A model generated the notes under the pieces. That model did not search any database. It saw only the letters and a program-made list of their open reading frames with translations, and had not been told where the DNA came from. A DNA stretch of 64,000 bases from Ureibacillus thermophilus. Its GTDB lineage: Bacteria > Bacillota > Bacilli > Bacillales_A > Planococcaceae. Every line of letters begins with the position of its first letter. Positions within the stretch are counted from its first letter, which is position 1. Positions 33,230 to 42,994 of this stretch are shown here, piece after piece. Where the stretch lies: the NCBI RefSeq assembly GCF_004331915.1, contig NZ_CP036528.1, forward strand, positions 1,807,145 to 1,871,144. The letters run 5' to 3'. The translations under genes were made by a program, and so were the position numbers.

Positions 33230-34699
33230 ATGGAAGAACAAAATCAGCAAGAGAAAGAGAAGCAGCCAGAACAAAACAAGCCTGCTGCAAGATATATTCG
33301 GTTAAAACCTTTTAATTTCATTATGCTCATGGTTTTAACGATTCTATTTACATCGGGTTTGACAATTTTCGCCTTAACCTTTGGCGATAAAAAAGTAGTG
33401 GAAGTGCCTAAGGAAAGGGAAGAGTTTTCCCAATTATACGATGCCTATGATGAACTGAAAGAAAAATATTATACAGAAATTGATGATGAAAAAATTATCC
33501 ATGGCGCTATCAATGGCATGTTTGATGCTTTGGATGATCCATATTCCGATTATATGGAGAAGGAAGAAGCAGAACAATTTAATTCGGATCTTTCATCCAG
33601 CTTTCAAGGGATTGGCGCGGAAATTCAAGAACGGAACGGCAATATCGTTGTTGTTTCTCCTATAAAAAATTCCCCTGCGGAAAAGGCTGGACTGTTGCCT
33701 GAAGATATAATCGTTTCGGTTGATGGAAAAAGCTTGCAAGGCATGAGCGCGACGGAAGCGGTGCTTTTAATCCGCGGGAAAAAAGGAACTCCTGTAACGT
33801 TAACGATTAAACGAGGCGATTCTGAAGAGTTAATTGAAATGACGATTATTCGCGATGATATTCCGATAGAAACGGTTTATGGAGAAATGGGAGATGACAA
33901 AATCGCCCATATTCAAATTACATCTTTCAGCGAAAGTACAGCAGAAGAATTAAAAGAAGTGTTGGAGCAATATGAAAAAGAAGGCATGAAGAGCATTATC
34001 TTGGATGTGCGTCAAAATCCAGGAGGCTATTTGAATGCGGCCATCGATATTTCCAATTTATTTGTTGATAAAGGAAAACCGATTGTTCAATTGCAAGGCC
34101 GCAAAGGTGAACCGGATATCGTTTTTGCAGAAGATGGCAAAAAATATAACTATCCAATCATTGTATTAATCGACAATGGTAGTGCCTCTGCTTCAGAAAT
34201 TCTTGCAGGTGCGCTAAAAGAATCTGCAGGTGCAACAATCGTTGGCCTATCTTCCTTTGGTAAAGGAACTGTTCAAACGGTTACTCAGCTTCCAGACGGT
34301 TCCAATTTGAAATATACAACAGGCAAATGGTTGACACCTAATGGCAACTGGATTCACGAGAAAGGGATTAAACCAGATGTGGAAATTCCATATCCGGATT
34401 ACTTAAGCATTGCTTATGTGGATCCAAAAACAGAATTGCAGAAAGGCACAGTATCTAATTATGTAAAATCCGTGGAGCAAATGTTGGATGCTTTAGGATA
34501 TAATGCAGGTACAATTGACGAAACTTATGATGCCTCTACAGAAGCGGCGGTAGTTCAATTCCAAAAAGATAAAGGACTTGAACGAACAGGCAAAGTTTCT
34601 GGAGACACAACTTATGCATTGATGGATGCATTGCGTGAAAAAATTCAAAAAGAAGATCCGCATGTATTAAAAGCAAAAGAATTATTGCAAAATCAATAA
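33230..34699 (+). CDS. ctpA: C-terminal processing peptidase (S41), CtpA/CtpB-like, with PDZ and peptidoglycan-binding domains
   Basis: This 489-residue serine protease has an N-terminal membrane anchor (FNFIMLMVLTILFTSGLTIFAL), a PDZ domain (about residues 105-185, SSFQGIGAEIQERNGNIVVVSPIKNSPAEKAGLLPEDII) and an S41 catalytic core. The nucleophile serine is in DNGSASASEILAGALKE and the lysine in SSFGKGTVQT. A C-terminal peptidoglycan-binding module (VEQMLDALGYNAGTIDETYDASTEAAVVQFQKDKGL) follows. Domain order and length match Bacillus CtpA/CtpB, extracytoplasmic proteases; CtpB acts in sporulation sigma-K signalling. The ATG at 33230 follows GGTGA; earlier GTG/ATG codons lack a site. Confidence 0.92.
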   Translation: MEEQNQQEKEKQPEQNKPAARYIRLKPFNFIMLMVLTILFTSGLTIFALTFGDKKVVEVPKEREEFSQLYDAYDELKEKYYTEIDDEKIIHGAINGMFDALDDPYSDYMEKEEAEQFNSDLSSSFQGIGAEIQERNGNIVVVSPIKNSPAEKAGLLPEDIIVSVDGKSLQGMSATEAVLLIRGKKGTPVTLTIKRGDSEELIEMTIIRDDIPIETVYGEMGDDKIAHIQITSFSESTAEELKEVLEQYEKEGMKSIILDVRQNPGGYLNAAIDISNLFVDKGKPIVQLQGRKGEPDIVFAEDGKKYNYPIIVLIDNGSASASEILAGALKESAGATIVGLSSFGKGTVQTVTQLPDGSNLKYTTGKWLTPNGNWIHEKGIKPDVEIPYPDYLSIAYVDPKTELQKGTVSNYVKSVEQMLDALGYNAGTIDETYDASTEAAVVQFQKDKGLERTGKVSGDTTYALMDALREKIQKEDPHVLKAKELLQNQ

Positions 34700-34708
34700 T
34701 CGTAGCAT

Positions 34709-34752
34709 GGAAAGGGCTGCATTCCAATCTGTGGATGGCAGCTCTTTCTTCT
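34709..34752 (+). terminator. Terminator after the S41 protease
   Basis: GAAAGGGCTGC-ATTCC and GGATGGCAGCTCTTTC form an imperfect stem with a short T-containing tail. Confidence 0.65.
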
Positions 34753-34768
34753 GATTGGAGGAAAGACA

Positions 34769-35665
34769 ATGAAAGAGGTTTATTTATTTAGCGGATTTTT
34801 AGGAAGCGGCAAAACTTCCATGCTAGTAGATGTTTTGCGGCAGTTAAAAGAAGAGGGGCTGAAGCCTGCCGTCATCATGAATGAACTCGGGGAAATTCCT
34901 TTTGACTCCCAAGCAGTTGATGAAGACATTCCTTTGAAAGAAATTTTAGATGGCTGTATTTGTTGTACTAGAGGGGAGAAGACGGAAGCCCAAATTCAGT
35001 CATTACTGTATGAAGCGGATTTTGATGTATTGATTATTGAGACAACAGGAGCTGCCCATCCTGTGGAAGCATTGGATGCCGTATATTCCCCATTATTTGC
35101 AGATGAGTTGAACATCAAGGGAATTGTAACGGTTGCAGACAGCCGCCGATGGATGGAAAGGAATCAACTTTCTCCCCAAGCTAGAAGCCTCTTTTTGGAG
35201 CAAATCCGCCATGCTCATCTCATACTGGCCAATAAGTGCGATTTACTGACGGAAGCGGAGCAGGCAAAAGTGGTGTTTGAACTGCAAGGTGTGAATCCAA
35301 ATGCTTTTATTTTGCAAACTAGCCATGGACGAGTGCCTTTAAAATTATTAAAGGGGTTGCAAGCAACAAAAGCCCAACAAGCAATAGAACCTGCTCAAAT
35401 CGGCAAGCACCTACATCTAAGTTCAAGAGTCATTGAATTTAAAAGAAGTTTTTCCCAGGAAGAATTTGAAGCGTGGGTAAGGGAACTCCCGGCAACGGTA
35501 TATCGGATGAAAGGATATGTGCCGATTGAAGGGATGCAGCATCCGATGTTGTTTCAATATGCTTATGGATTAGTGCAATGGCTGCCGGAATATATAAAAA
35601 TGCCTCCAAAAATCGTGATGATTGGGGAAAATGTGGACTCTATTCCTGTCATTGGGGAAATGTAA
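34769..35665 (+). CDS. COG0523 (CobW/ZNG/YjiA-family) G3E GTPase
   Basis: The 298-residue protein has Walker A GFLGSGKTS at residues 9-17, the family metal motif CICC (DGCICCTRG) near 62, the ETTGAAHP switch near 91, and NKCD for guanine specificity near 151. A C-terminal CobW_C-type domain follows (VYRMKGYVPIEG.....FQYAYG). These GTPases hand metal, often zinc or cobalt, to client enzymes. No client or Zur site is visible nearby, so the metal is undetermined. It starts just after the protease terminator with GGAGG. Confidence 0.88.
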   Translation: MKEVYLFSGFLGSGKTSMLVDVLRQLKEEGLKPAVIMNELGEIPFDSQAVDEDIPLKEILDGCICCTRGEKTEAQIQSLLYEADFDVLIIETTGAAHPVEALDAVYSPLFADELNIKGIVTVADSRRWMERNQLSPQARSLFLEQIRHAHLILANKCDLLTEAEQAKVVFELQGVNPNAFILQTSHGRVPLKLLKGLQATKAQQAIEPAQIGKHLHLSSRVIEFKRSFSQEEFEAWVRELPATVYRMKGYVPIEGMQHPMLFQYAYGLVQWLPEYIKMPPKIVMIGENVDSIPVIGEM

Positions 35666-35703
35666 AACTTGTAATGAAAATGGATGCCGGCGAAAATTTA
35701 TTC

Positions 35704-35738
35704 AAAATCATCCATCATTTGATGGGTGATTTTTTTGG
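35704..35738 (+). terminator. Terminator after the G3E GTPase
   Basis: AAATCATCCATC pairs with GATGGGTGATTT (one G-T wobble) around ATTT, followed by TTTTTGG. Confidence 0.85.
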
Positions 35739-35893
35739 AATGACTGATTCATAGCAGAAAATGGTTAAAGATTTTTAATAAATAATTCCTTCTTCCACTT
35801 CCCATTGTTTCTTTAGCCCAATATGATAAAATCAGTGATGATAGCATAATGTAAACATCAAGAATGCAGTTTCATGAGAATAGGAGAATTACT

Positions 35894-36970
35894 GTGAACA
35901 AAAAAACCATTATTTTAACTGGCGGGGGAACGGCAGGGCATGTATCTTTAAACGAAGCGATTATCCCTGCTTTAGAAGAGGAGGGCTATTCCATTCATTA
36001 CATCGGTTCCCATGATGGAATCGAAAAAGAGCTGATTTCGAAAAACTTTCCTGAAATTCCCTACCATGGAATAGCAAGCGGAAAATTAAGAAGATATTTT
36101 TCATTAAAAAACTTTACCGATCCATTTAAAGTGTTGGCAGGCATCGGCCAAGCATTTGCGATTATAAAAAAAGTAAAACCGTCCATCGTTTTTTCAAAAG
36201 GCGGTTTCGTTTCGGTTCCTGTTGTTATTGCGGCGAAATTATCAAATATTCCGGTTGTCATTCATGAATCCGATGTGACGCCAGGACTTGCCAATAAATT
36301 GGCCCAGCCTTTTGCATCGCACATTTTTACGGTTTTCAAAGAAACCTTAAACTATTTGCCGAAAGAGAAGGCGACATGCACCGGTTCTGTCGTTCGTGAA
36401 CAACTATTTAAAGGAAATAAAATGCGGGGGCTTAAGCTTTGCGGATTTGAAACGAGAAAACCCGTTTTGCTTGTGATGGGGGGCAGTTTAGGTTCCGTAG
36501 TATTAAATGATGCAATTCGCAGCAATCTGCCTGAAATATTGAAGGATTTCAACGTCATCCATCTTTGCGGAAAAGGAAATGTGGACTCAGCTTTAATAGA
36601 GTTGAATGGATATAAACAATTCGAATATGTGACGACTGAATTGCCGGATTTAATCAGCGCAGCGGATTTTGTTGTATCAAGAGCAGGTTCCAACTCCATC
36701 TTTGAATTTTTGGCATTAAAAAAACCTATGCTTCTTATTCCATTATCCTCTGCAAAGAGCAGAGGAGATCAAATTTTAAATGCGACACTCTTTAAAAAAC
36801 AAGGATTTGCGGAAGTGTTGGAAGAGGAACAATTGACGAAAGAAACGTTTATGGAATCTTTGCAAAGCTTAATAAAACATAAACAATCCATACTGGATGC
36901 AATGTCAAAAGCAGAAAGTCCTAAAACGCCAAAAGAAATGGTCCAATTAATATTACGGTATGAAAAATAA
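35894..36970 (+). CDS. murG: MurG-like UDP-N-acetylglucosamine:lipid I glycosyltransferase, outside a dcw cluster
   Basis: The 358-residue GT-B protein has TGGGTAGHVSLNEAIIPAL at the start (the MurG G-loop), FSKGGFVSVPVVIAAKL near 105, HESDVTPGLANKLA near 128, GGSLGS near 190 and the donor-site segment SRAGSNSIFEFLALKKPMLLIP near 265. It adds GlcNAc to lipid I to make lipid II on the cytoplasmic membrane face. It stands alone between a GTPase and an acetyltransferase rather than within a division-cell-wall cluster; some Bacilli carry a second murG of this kind. Whether another copy exists cannot be told here. The GTG start follows TAGGAG. Confidence 0.88.
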   Translation: MNKKTIILTGGGTAGHVSLNEAIIPALEEEGYSIHYIGSHDGIEKELISKNFPEIPYHGIASGKLRRYFSLKNFTDPFKVLAGIGQAFAIIKKVKPSIVFSKGGFVSVPVVIAAKLSNIPVVIHESDVTPGLANKLAQPFASHIFTVFKETLNYLPKEKATCTGSVVREQLFKGNKMRGLKLCGFETRKPVLLVMGGSLGSVVLNDAIRSNLPEILKDFNVIHLCGKGNVDSALIELNGYKQFEYVTTELPDLISAADFVVSRAGSNSIFEFLALKKPMLLIPLSSAKSRGDQILNATLFKKQGFAEVLEEEQLTKETFMESLQSLIKHKQSILDAMSKAESPKTPKEMVQLILRYEK

Positions 36971-37014
36971 GAAATAAACACCAAATCTTCTTATTGATTT
37001 GGTGTTTATTTCTT
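36971..37014. terminator. Bidirectional terminator after murG
   Basis: AAATAAACACCAAATC and GATTTGGTGTTTATTT form a perfect 16-bp stem serving murG and the convergent acetyltransferase gene. Confidence 0.9.
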
Positions 37015-37018
37015 TTTA

Positions 37019-37567
37019 TTAAATAACCTGTTCTTCTTCATTTTCTTTTTCATGGGCTGTAACCAAGTAAAACAAATCTTTTGGGATTTTATATAAATCA
37101 TATTTTGCTTCTCCGCTATTGATTTCCTCATATAAAGTTGGATGTAATTCATTTGCGCTGATTACATATTGCAACTTCAAGGAGGCACGTTTTGATTTTT
37201 CATTTTCTTTTCGGATTCTTAGAAATACTGTATGGAAATTGTATTTGAAAAAAATTTCGCTTAAAAATTCTCTTTTTGCTATTTGATTGTATCCCTTTCC
37301 TTGAAAAGGAGCCCCGATCCAAGTACCTAAAAATCCTGCTCCGTCTTGAATATCGTATAAACTGATCGTGCCAATCGGTTGTCCCCACTCATCAAGAATG
37401 GTTCTTGAAATTGTTTTCCCTAAAGCTTCTTCTTCGATAATCTGCTTTGTCATAAATAAATATTCCTCTGGGCTTGTTGCCTTGTGGCGGACATACGGGA
37501 AAACCGATGGATGGATCAGCAGCTGATACAATTCATTCGTTTCAAATAAGTCGCGAGGTTTTAGCAT
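37019..37567 (-). CDS. GNAT-family N-acetyltransferase (RimJ/RimL-like)
   Basis: The 182-residue protein has the RimJ/RimL variant of the GNAT fold: LLIHPSVFPYVRHKATSPEEYLFMTKQIIEEE near the N-terminus, a beta strand GTISLYDIQDGAGFLGTWIGAPFQGKGYNQIAKREFL (the Q-x-x-G-x-G/A acetyl-CoA motif, here QGKGYN) near residue 90, and IFFKYNFHTVFLRIRKENEKSKRASLKLQYV. It probably acetylates a protein N-terminus or small amine; the acceptor is unknown. GGAGG lies 8 bases before the ATG. It is transcribed alone, convergent with murG. Confidence 0.85.
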   Translation of the reverse strand: MLKPRDLFETNELYQLLIHPSVFPYVRHKATSPEEYLFMTKQIIEEEALGKTISRTILDEWGQPIGTISLYDIQDGAGFLGTWIGAPFQGKGYNQIAKREFLSEIFFKYNFHTVFLRIRKENEKSKRASLKLQYVISANELHPTLYEEINSGEAKYDLYKIPKDLFYLVTAHEKENEEEQVI

Positions 37568-38238
37568 ATAAACGCCTCCTTTTTTAGGATAACTTCAAAA
37601 ATGCCAATCAACAAAGAATAAAATACTTTCCTAATAAAATAATAAAAATAATAAATATATAGCAATTGGCAGTCGACTAGTTTATCTTATACTAAATATA
37701 ATCGAGTCTACAAGAATTTGTTTTTAAAAATACGGTATTTCCTGTGTACAGTTTGTGAACGTAATGAAACAATTTTATAAAAAAATAATTAATTACACAA
37801 CTAATATACTTAGATAGGATACAGTTGGAAAGAATTGGCCTTATTATCGAATATATTAGACATTTTTTACGAAAATAAAAGAGACATAAAAATAACATAT
37901 GCTATTACCAAAAAAAATTTACGGATAAAAAAATGCCACAATTTAAGCGGTTCTTAAACTGTAGCAATAAAGCAAAAATCCTCATGAAAAAGTGTTTGGG
38001 GTGTAATTATTAATTAACCATTTTTCATTAGGTTTAAACCTAAAAAAATTTTATTTTAAAAATATTTTAATCAAAAATTGTTCAAATCGTTGACATTTCG
38101 TTAAGAATACAATTTACAAGATGGATTGTACATTCAGAGCATAAAGGGAAGGGCATTTTCTTTATTCAATCTATAAAATTACACAAAATGATCGATATCT
38201 AAAAGGGAAGAAAAATAAATGATAAAACAGAAGCTGAA
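37568..38238. other. AT-rich intergenic region upstream of odhAB
   Basis: About 670 bases without a convincing gene. It contains an inverted repeat GCCACAATTTAAG/CTTAAACTGTAGC at 37934-37964 and a TTGACA at 38090 with no good -10 at standard spacing. Short frames on either strand are of low-complexity AT composition without ribosome binding sites. Confidence 0.5.
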
Positions 38239-38529
38239 TTGCTTGAAGTTGAATTTTCAAATGCTACAATTAGTAATGATTCCAAAAGTATGAATTTGAA
38301 AATGGATTCCCTAATTTTCTGTACATATAATGAACAAGAAAAAACAAAACAGAAAATTTTTCATTTTCAAATTTCTTTAACTGCAAATAATAATGATATG
38401 TGCTTTGATTTGAATTTTAGCCTTTTAAGGAATATTCCTTCATCCCCAAATAAACCTAAAATTATTGGAGGTGGTTGGATTTATCGGCAACTAAGAATTG
38501 TTAATTTAACAATTTTTGGTGCTTCATAA
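38239..38529 (+). CDS. Hypothetical protein of about 96 residues, start uncertain
   Basis: The frame encodes a polar, beta-like sequence (LEVEFSNATISNDSKSMNLKMDSLIFCTYNEQEKTKQKIFHFQISLTANNNDM) ending in GGGWIYRQLRIVNLTIFGAS. I do not recognise it. The TTG at 38239 has no ribosome binding site. The frame stays open upstream to 38203, where AAAGGGAAG lies 7 bases before an ATA codon, while an ATG at 38219 is in another frame. A lost start, or a single-base change near 38217, would explain this. Composition is AT-rich like the surrounding spacer, so it may be a decaying gene. Confidence 0.3.
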   Translation: MLEVEFSNATISNDSKSMNLKMDSLIFCTYNEQEKTKQKIFHFQISLTANNNDMCFDLNFSLLRNIPSSPNKPKIIGGGWIYRQLRIVNLTIFGAS

Positions 38530-38736
38530 CCCCTATCCATTACATGGATAAAAAAATTTTTTTCTTCCTTTAAAATTTTTCATTTAATTTTGTGAAAAAT
38601 AGTTGTATTTTTTGTGAAGAGTAGTAAGATTGATATGGAAAAATGGTTCTTCTTAATCTTAATATAAATGAATATTAATAGAAGAATTTGAAAATTAAAA
38701 CGGATTGCTATTCAGCAAAATTTGGAGGTTTTTCTC

Positions 38737-41550
38737 ATGTCAAACAATGTTTTTACAGCTGGATCTCCTTGGTCAGCGTTTTCTGGTCCAAACTTAGGGT
38801 ATTTAATGGAACAATATGATTTATTCCTGCAAAACCCAGAAGAAGTAGATGCAGAATTAGTTGAGCTATTCCAACAATACGGTGCTCCAGTATTAGAAGA
38901 AGCTTCAAGTAGTGCTCAAACAACTCAAACAGCTCAAACAGGAGACGTAAAAAAAGTATTGGCGGCTATTCGTTTAGCTGATGCAATACGCGCTTTTGGC
39001 CACTATGCAGCGGATGTATATCCACTTAAAGATCGGCCATTAGATTCTACAAAAATTGAGCCTACAACTTATGGATTAACAGATGCTGATTTGGCTGAAC
39101 TACCTGCTTCGTTGTTCTTTAATAATAATGTTCCTGCAAACGTTTCCAATGGAAAACAAGCGGTAGAGTATTTACGTTCGCTTTATACAGACAAAATCGG
39201 CTTCGAATATGCCCATATAGAAAATGAATCTGAAAGAAATTGGATTCAATCTAAAATTGAGTCAGGTTTCTTTAAAGCAACATTATCTGCAGACGAGAAA
39301 AAGGCAGTTTTAGAACAATTAACACGTGTAGAAAACTTCGAAAAATTCCTTCATAAAACTTTTGTCGGACAAAAACGATTCTCTATTGAAGGATTAGATA
39401 CACTTGTAGTTCTTATTGATGAAATTGTAAAATCTGCAGAACAAAATAAAATGAAATCATTGCAAATCGGTATGGCGCACCGCGGACGTTTAAATGTGTT
39501 GACTCATATCGTGAAAAAACCTTATGAAATGATGTTTGCGGATTTTGCCCATGTGCCAAACGATTATTTCTTCCCTAAAGACGGTTCAATCGAAATTTCA
39601 AAAGGTTGGACTGGCGACGTGAAATATCACATGGGAGCAACTTATTATAAGCCATCCGGTTTAACAGTCAAACTTGCTTACAACCCATCCCACTTGGAAG
39701 TAGTAAGCCCTGTTGTTGTGGGATCTACTAGAGCCGCTCAAGAAGAGACATCCAATTCCGGCGAACCAGTGCAAGATACTTCAAAAGCATTAGCTGTTAT
39801 TGTTCACGGGGATGCTGCATTCAGCGGTGAAGGAATTGTACAAGAAACTTTTAACTTGGCAGGAACAAAAGGATTCACAACTGGCGGATCCATCCATATC
39901 ATTTCAAACAACATGATTGGATTCACCACTGAATATTACGATTCCCGTTCAACACATTATTCATCTGACTTGGCAAAAGGATATGGCATTCCTGTTGTTC
40001 ACGTGAATGCTGATGATCCAGAAGCAGTTATCCAAGTAGCGAAATTTGCTTTTGAATATCGCCAAACATTTGGAAAAGACATTTTAATCGATTTAATCGG
40101 TTACCGCAGATATGGACATAATGAAACAGATGATCCAACTGTAACGAATCCGCTTACTTACTTGCTAGTGGATAAACATCCAACTGTTCGCGCATTATAT
40201 GGAGAACGTGTAGTAAATGAAGGAATCGTTTCAAAAGAATATGTAGAGCAGTTAGATAAAGATATTTATGCTGAAATGCAAAAATGCTACGACTACGTGA
40301 AAAAAGTCGGTGAAGAAAAAGGACCATTTGAAATTGAAATGCCTGAAGCGGTGAAACAGCCATATCCTGTAGTGGAAACAAGCGTTCCAGCAGATGAATT
40401 AAAACAAATCAATGAAGAATTGTTAGCATGGCCTGAAAACTTCGAGCCTCAAAATAAATTGGCAAGAATTTTAAAAAGACGTACAGAAGCGTTGGAAACA
40501 GGCAAAATTGATTGGGGTCATGCGGAAACACTAGCCTTTGCATCCATTTTACGCGAAGGAAATCCAATCCGCATTACTGGTCAAGATGCACAACGTGGTA
40601 CATTCTCTCAACGCCATTTAGTGCTTCATGATAAAAACAACGGTTCTGAATGGACACCATTGCATAATATTTCTGGTGTTAAAGCATCCTTTAGTGTATA
40701 TAACTCTCCATTGACAGAAGCGGCAATTGTTGGTTACGAATACGGTTACAATCTTGAAAATGAAAAAGCTTTAACAATTTGGGAAGGCCAATTCGGGGAC
40801 TTCGCAAATATGGCTCAAGTAATGTTCGATAACTTCATTTCAGCTGCTCGTTCAAAATGGGGAATTAAATCAGGACTTGTTCTATTGTTGCCAAATGGTA
40901 TGGAAGGCCAAGGTCCAGAACACTCTTCAGCACGCATTGAACGCTATTTACAACTATGCGCTGAAAACAACTGGATTGTTGCCAACTGCTCAAATGCAGG
41001 AAACTACTTCCATTTACTTCGCAGACAAGCAAAAATGCTTGGAACAGAAGCTGTTCGTCCATTAGTGGTGGCTACACCAAAATCATTGCTTCGCCATCCA
41101 TTGGCAGCAGCAACTTTAGAGCAGTTATCTGAAGGCAAATTTGAAGAAGTCATTGAACAACCAGGACTTGGACAAAATCCTGAAAAAGTAGAACGCATCA
41201 TTTTAGCATCAGGCAAAGTGACAATCGACTTGGCTGAAGCTGTAAATGATGGTGAAGGTTTCGACAAACTTCACATCATTCGCATTGAACAATTATATCC
41301 ATTCCCAATGGCTCAATTAAAAGAAATCATTGCTCGCTACCCTAATGCAAAAGAAATCGTTTGGGTGCAAGAAGAGCCTAAAAACCAAGGGCCATGGAGA
41401 TTTGCACTTGAATATTTACTTGAACTTGCTGAAGGCAAAAAAGTTCGCTATGTTGGTCGTCCAGAAATGTCTTCTACTTCTGAAGGCGACACTGATTCAC
41501 ATAAAGTAGCTCAAGCGAAAGTAATTTCTGAAGCTTTAGCAGATTTATAA
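38737..41550 (+). CDS. odhA: 2-oxoglutarate dehydrogenase E1 component
   Basis: This 937-residue thiamine-diphosphate enzyme decarboxylates 2-oxoglutarate and succinylates the lipoyl group of OdhB. It shows an N-terminal SPWSAFSGPNLGYLMEQYDLFLQNPEEVDAELVELF (E2-binding region), QIGMAHRGRLNVLTHIV near 250, HGDAAFSGEGIVQETFN near 355 with the ThDP/metal residues, DLIGYRRYGHNETDDPT near 455, and GQDAQRGTFSQRHLVLHD near 620. Length and motifs are normal. TTGGAGG precedes the ATG at 38737. It is followed 63 bases later by odhB. Confidence 0.96.
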   Translation: MSNNVFTAGSPWSAFSGPNLGYLMEQYDLFLQNPEEVDAELVELFQQYGAPVLEEASSSAQTTQTAQTGDVKKVLAAIRLADAIRAFGHYAADVYPLKDRPLDSTKIEPTTYGLTDADLAELPASLFFNNNVPANVSNGKQAVEYLRSLYTDKIGFEYAHIENESERNWIQSKIESGFFKATLSADEKKAVLEQLTRVENFEKFLHKTFVGQKRFSIEGLDTLVVLIDEIVKSAEQNKMKSLQIGMAHRGRLNVLTHIVKKPYEMMFADFAHVPNDYFFPKDGSIEISKGWTGDVKYHMGATYYKPSGLTVKLAYNPSHLEVVSPVVVGSTRAAQEETSNSGEPVQDTSKALAVIVHGDAAFSGEGIVQETFNLAGTKGFTTGGSIHIISNNMIGFTTEYYDSRSTHYSSDLAKGYGIPVVHVNADDPEAVIQVAKFAFEYRQTFGKDILIDLIGYRRYGHNETDDPTVTNPLTYLLVDKHPTVRALYGERVVNEGIVSKEYVEQLDKDIYAEMQKCYDYVKKVGEEKGPFEIEMPEAVKQPYPVVETSVPADELKQINEELLAWPENFEPQNKLARILKRRTEALETGKIDWGHAETLAFASILREGNPIRITGQDAQRGTFSQRHLVLHDKNNGSEWTPLHNISGVKASFSVYNSPLTEAAIVGYEYGYNLENEKALTIWEGQFGDFANMAQVMFDNFISAARSKWGIKSGLVLLLPNGMEGQGPEHSSARIERYLQLCAENNWIVANCSNAGNYFHLLRRQAKMLGTEAVRPLVVATPKSLLRHPLAAATLEQLSEGKFEEVIEQPGLGQNPEKVERIILASGKVTIDLAEAVNDGEGFDKLHIIRIEQLYPFPMAQLKEIIARYPNAKEIVWVQEEPKNQGPWRFALEYLLELAEGKKVRYVGRPEMSSTSEGDTDSHKVAQAKVISEALADL

Positions 41551-41613
41551 TTTTACACATTCTAGAATAGAGAAAAATAAGATTTGTGTGGAGAATTAAA
41601 GGAGGAACCTAAA

Positions 41614-42861
41614 GTGGCTGAGATTAAAGTCCCTGAATTAGCAGAATCGATTACAGAAGGTACCATTGCACAATGGGTGAAAAAAGTTGGAGATCGCGTT
41701 GAAAAAGGCGAATTCATCGTTGAATTAGAAACAGATAAAGTAAATGCAGAAATTATTTCTGAAGAAGCAGGCGTGTTAACGCAAATTTTGGCTCAAGAAG
41801 GCGACACTGTGCTTGTTGGCCAAACAATTGCAATTGTGGAACCAGTAGAAGGAGGGGCAGAACCTGCTCCAGCACCACAAGCAGAGCCAGCAAAAGAAGC
41901 TGTGAAAGAAGAGCCAGCTGCTCCAGCACAACCTGCTCAAGCAGCACCAGTTGTTGAAGAAACAACAAGCGGACGCGTTGTAGCTTCCCCTGCGGCTCGT
42001 AAACTTGCTCGTGAAAAAGGCATTGACTTGGCAGCAATTTCACCAGTTGATCCACAAGGCCGTGTTCGCGTTCAAGACGTTGCGGCACATGCGGCACAAC
42101 CTGCTCAACCAGCAGCGCAACCTGCTCAACCAAAAGCACCAGCTGTTGCACCAGTTGACGATTCCCGCGTAACAGTTGAAAGAATGAGCCGCCGCCGTCA
42201 AACAATTGCAAAACGCTTGCTTGAAGTAAAACAAAGCACAGCAATGCTTACAACATTTAACGAAATCGACATGACAAACGTGATGGAACTTCGCAAACGC
42301 AAACAAGAACAATTTGTAAAAGAAAACGGCATTAAACTTGGCTTCATGTCATTCTTTACAAAAGCCGTTGTTGCAGCATTGAAAAAATATCCATATGTCA
42401 ATGCTCAAATTGTTGGCGATGAAATCCATAAGTTCAATATCTATGATATCGGTATTGCCGTTTCTACAGAAGAAGGCCTAGTTGTTCCTGTAGTACGCGA
42501 TGCAGATCGCAAAAACTTCGCTGAAATTGAAAGAGAAATTGCAGAACTTGCTCAAAAAGCACGTGAGAAAAAATTGGCTATTTCTGATTTGCAAGGTGGA
42601 ACATTCACTATTACAAACGGCGGTGTCTTTGGTTCATTAATGTCAACACCGATCATCAACGGTACACAAGCAGGTATTCTTGGTATGCACTCTATTGTGA
42701 ACCGACCAGTAGCTGTGAACGGTCAAGTTGAAATTCGTCCGATGATGTATGTAGCACTTTCTTACGACCACCGCATCATCGATGGAAAAGATTCTGTAGG
42801 ATTCCTAAAAACTGTAAAAGAGTTAATTGAGAATCCAGAAGATTTACTTCTAAATTCTTAA
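41614..42861 (+). CDS. odhB: Dihydrolipoyllysine-residue succinyltransferase (E2 of 2-oxoglutarate dehydrogenase)
   Basis: The 415-residue E2 has one lipoyl domain (residues 1-77) with the lipoylated lysine in ETDKVNAEI, an Ala/Pro/Gln-rich linker, a peripheral-subunit-binding domain ([33 protein letters not shown]), a second Ala-Pro-Gln linker with repeats of QPAQPA, and the catalytic acyltransferase core ending in [17 protein letters not shown], which carries the His and Asp of the active site. It builds the multimeric core of the complex and transfers succinyl to CoA. The GTG follows AAAGGAGG. The E3 gene is not in the window. Confidence 0.96.
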   Translation: MAEIKVPELAESITEGTIAQWVKKVGDRVEKGEFIVELETDKVNAEIISEEAGVLTQILAQEGDTVLVGQTIAIVEPVEGGAEPAPAPQAEPAKEAVKEEPAAPAQPAQAAPVVEETTSGRVVASPAARKLAREKGIDLAAISPVDPQGRVRVQDVAAHAAQPAQPAAQPAQPKAPAVAPVDDSRVTVERMSRRRQTIAKRLLEVKQSTAMLTTFNEIDMTNVMELRKRKQEQFVKENGIKLGFMSFFTKAVVAALKKYPYVNAQIVGDEIHKFNIYDIGIAVSTEEGLVVPVVRDADRKNFAEIEREIAELAQKAREKKLAISDLQGGTFTITNGGVFGSLMSTPIINGTQAGILGMHSIVNRPVAVNGQVEIRPMMYVALSYDHRIIDGKDSVGFLKTVKELIENPEDLLLNS

Positions 42862-42874
42862 TAGCGTAGTACAG

Positions 42875-42912
42875 ATATACTCCCCATCTAATTTCTTGGG
42901 GAGTATATTTAA
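42875..42912 (+). terminator. Terminator after odhB
   Basis: ATATACTCCCC pairs with GGGGAGTATATTT around a loop of about 12 bases. Confidence 0.8.
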
Positions 42913-42929
42913 TGATTGCCTATGTATTA

Positions 42930-42959
42930 TTGACAACTAAGTATAATTTACGGTATTCT
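42930..42959 (+). promoter_or_regulatory. Promoter of the lysine-riboswitch transcript
   Basis: TTGACA (42930-42935) followed after 18 bases by TATTCT (42954-42959), about 35 bases before the riboswitch P1 stem. Confidence 0.55.
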
Positions 42960-42994
42960 TTTTGTAACAATTAAATAATTACTAGCCTCACTTT

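Noticed and set aside
37692-37898. Minus-strand 68-residue frame in the spacer before odhAB
   Set aside because: Low-complexity AT-derived sequence rich in Ile, Phe, Tyr and Leu; no ribosome binding site and no pattern of a real protein.
41753-42244. Minus-strand frame of 163 Leu/Gln-rich residues inside odhB
   Set aside because: It is the antisense of the Ala-Pro-Gln-rich linker of odhB, whose lipoyl and catalytic domains are clear.
42942-42947. TATAAT close behind TTGACA upstream of the lysine riboswitch
   Set aside because: Only 6 bases separate it from the -35 sequence; TATTCT at 18 bases spacing is the more credible -10.
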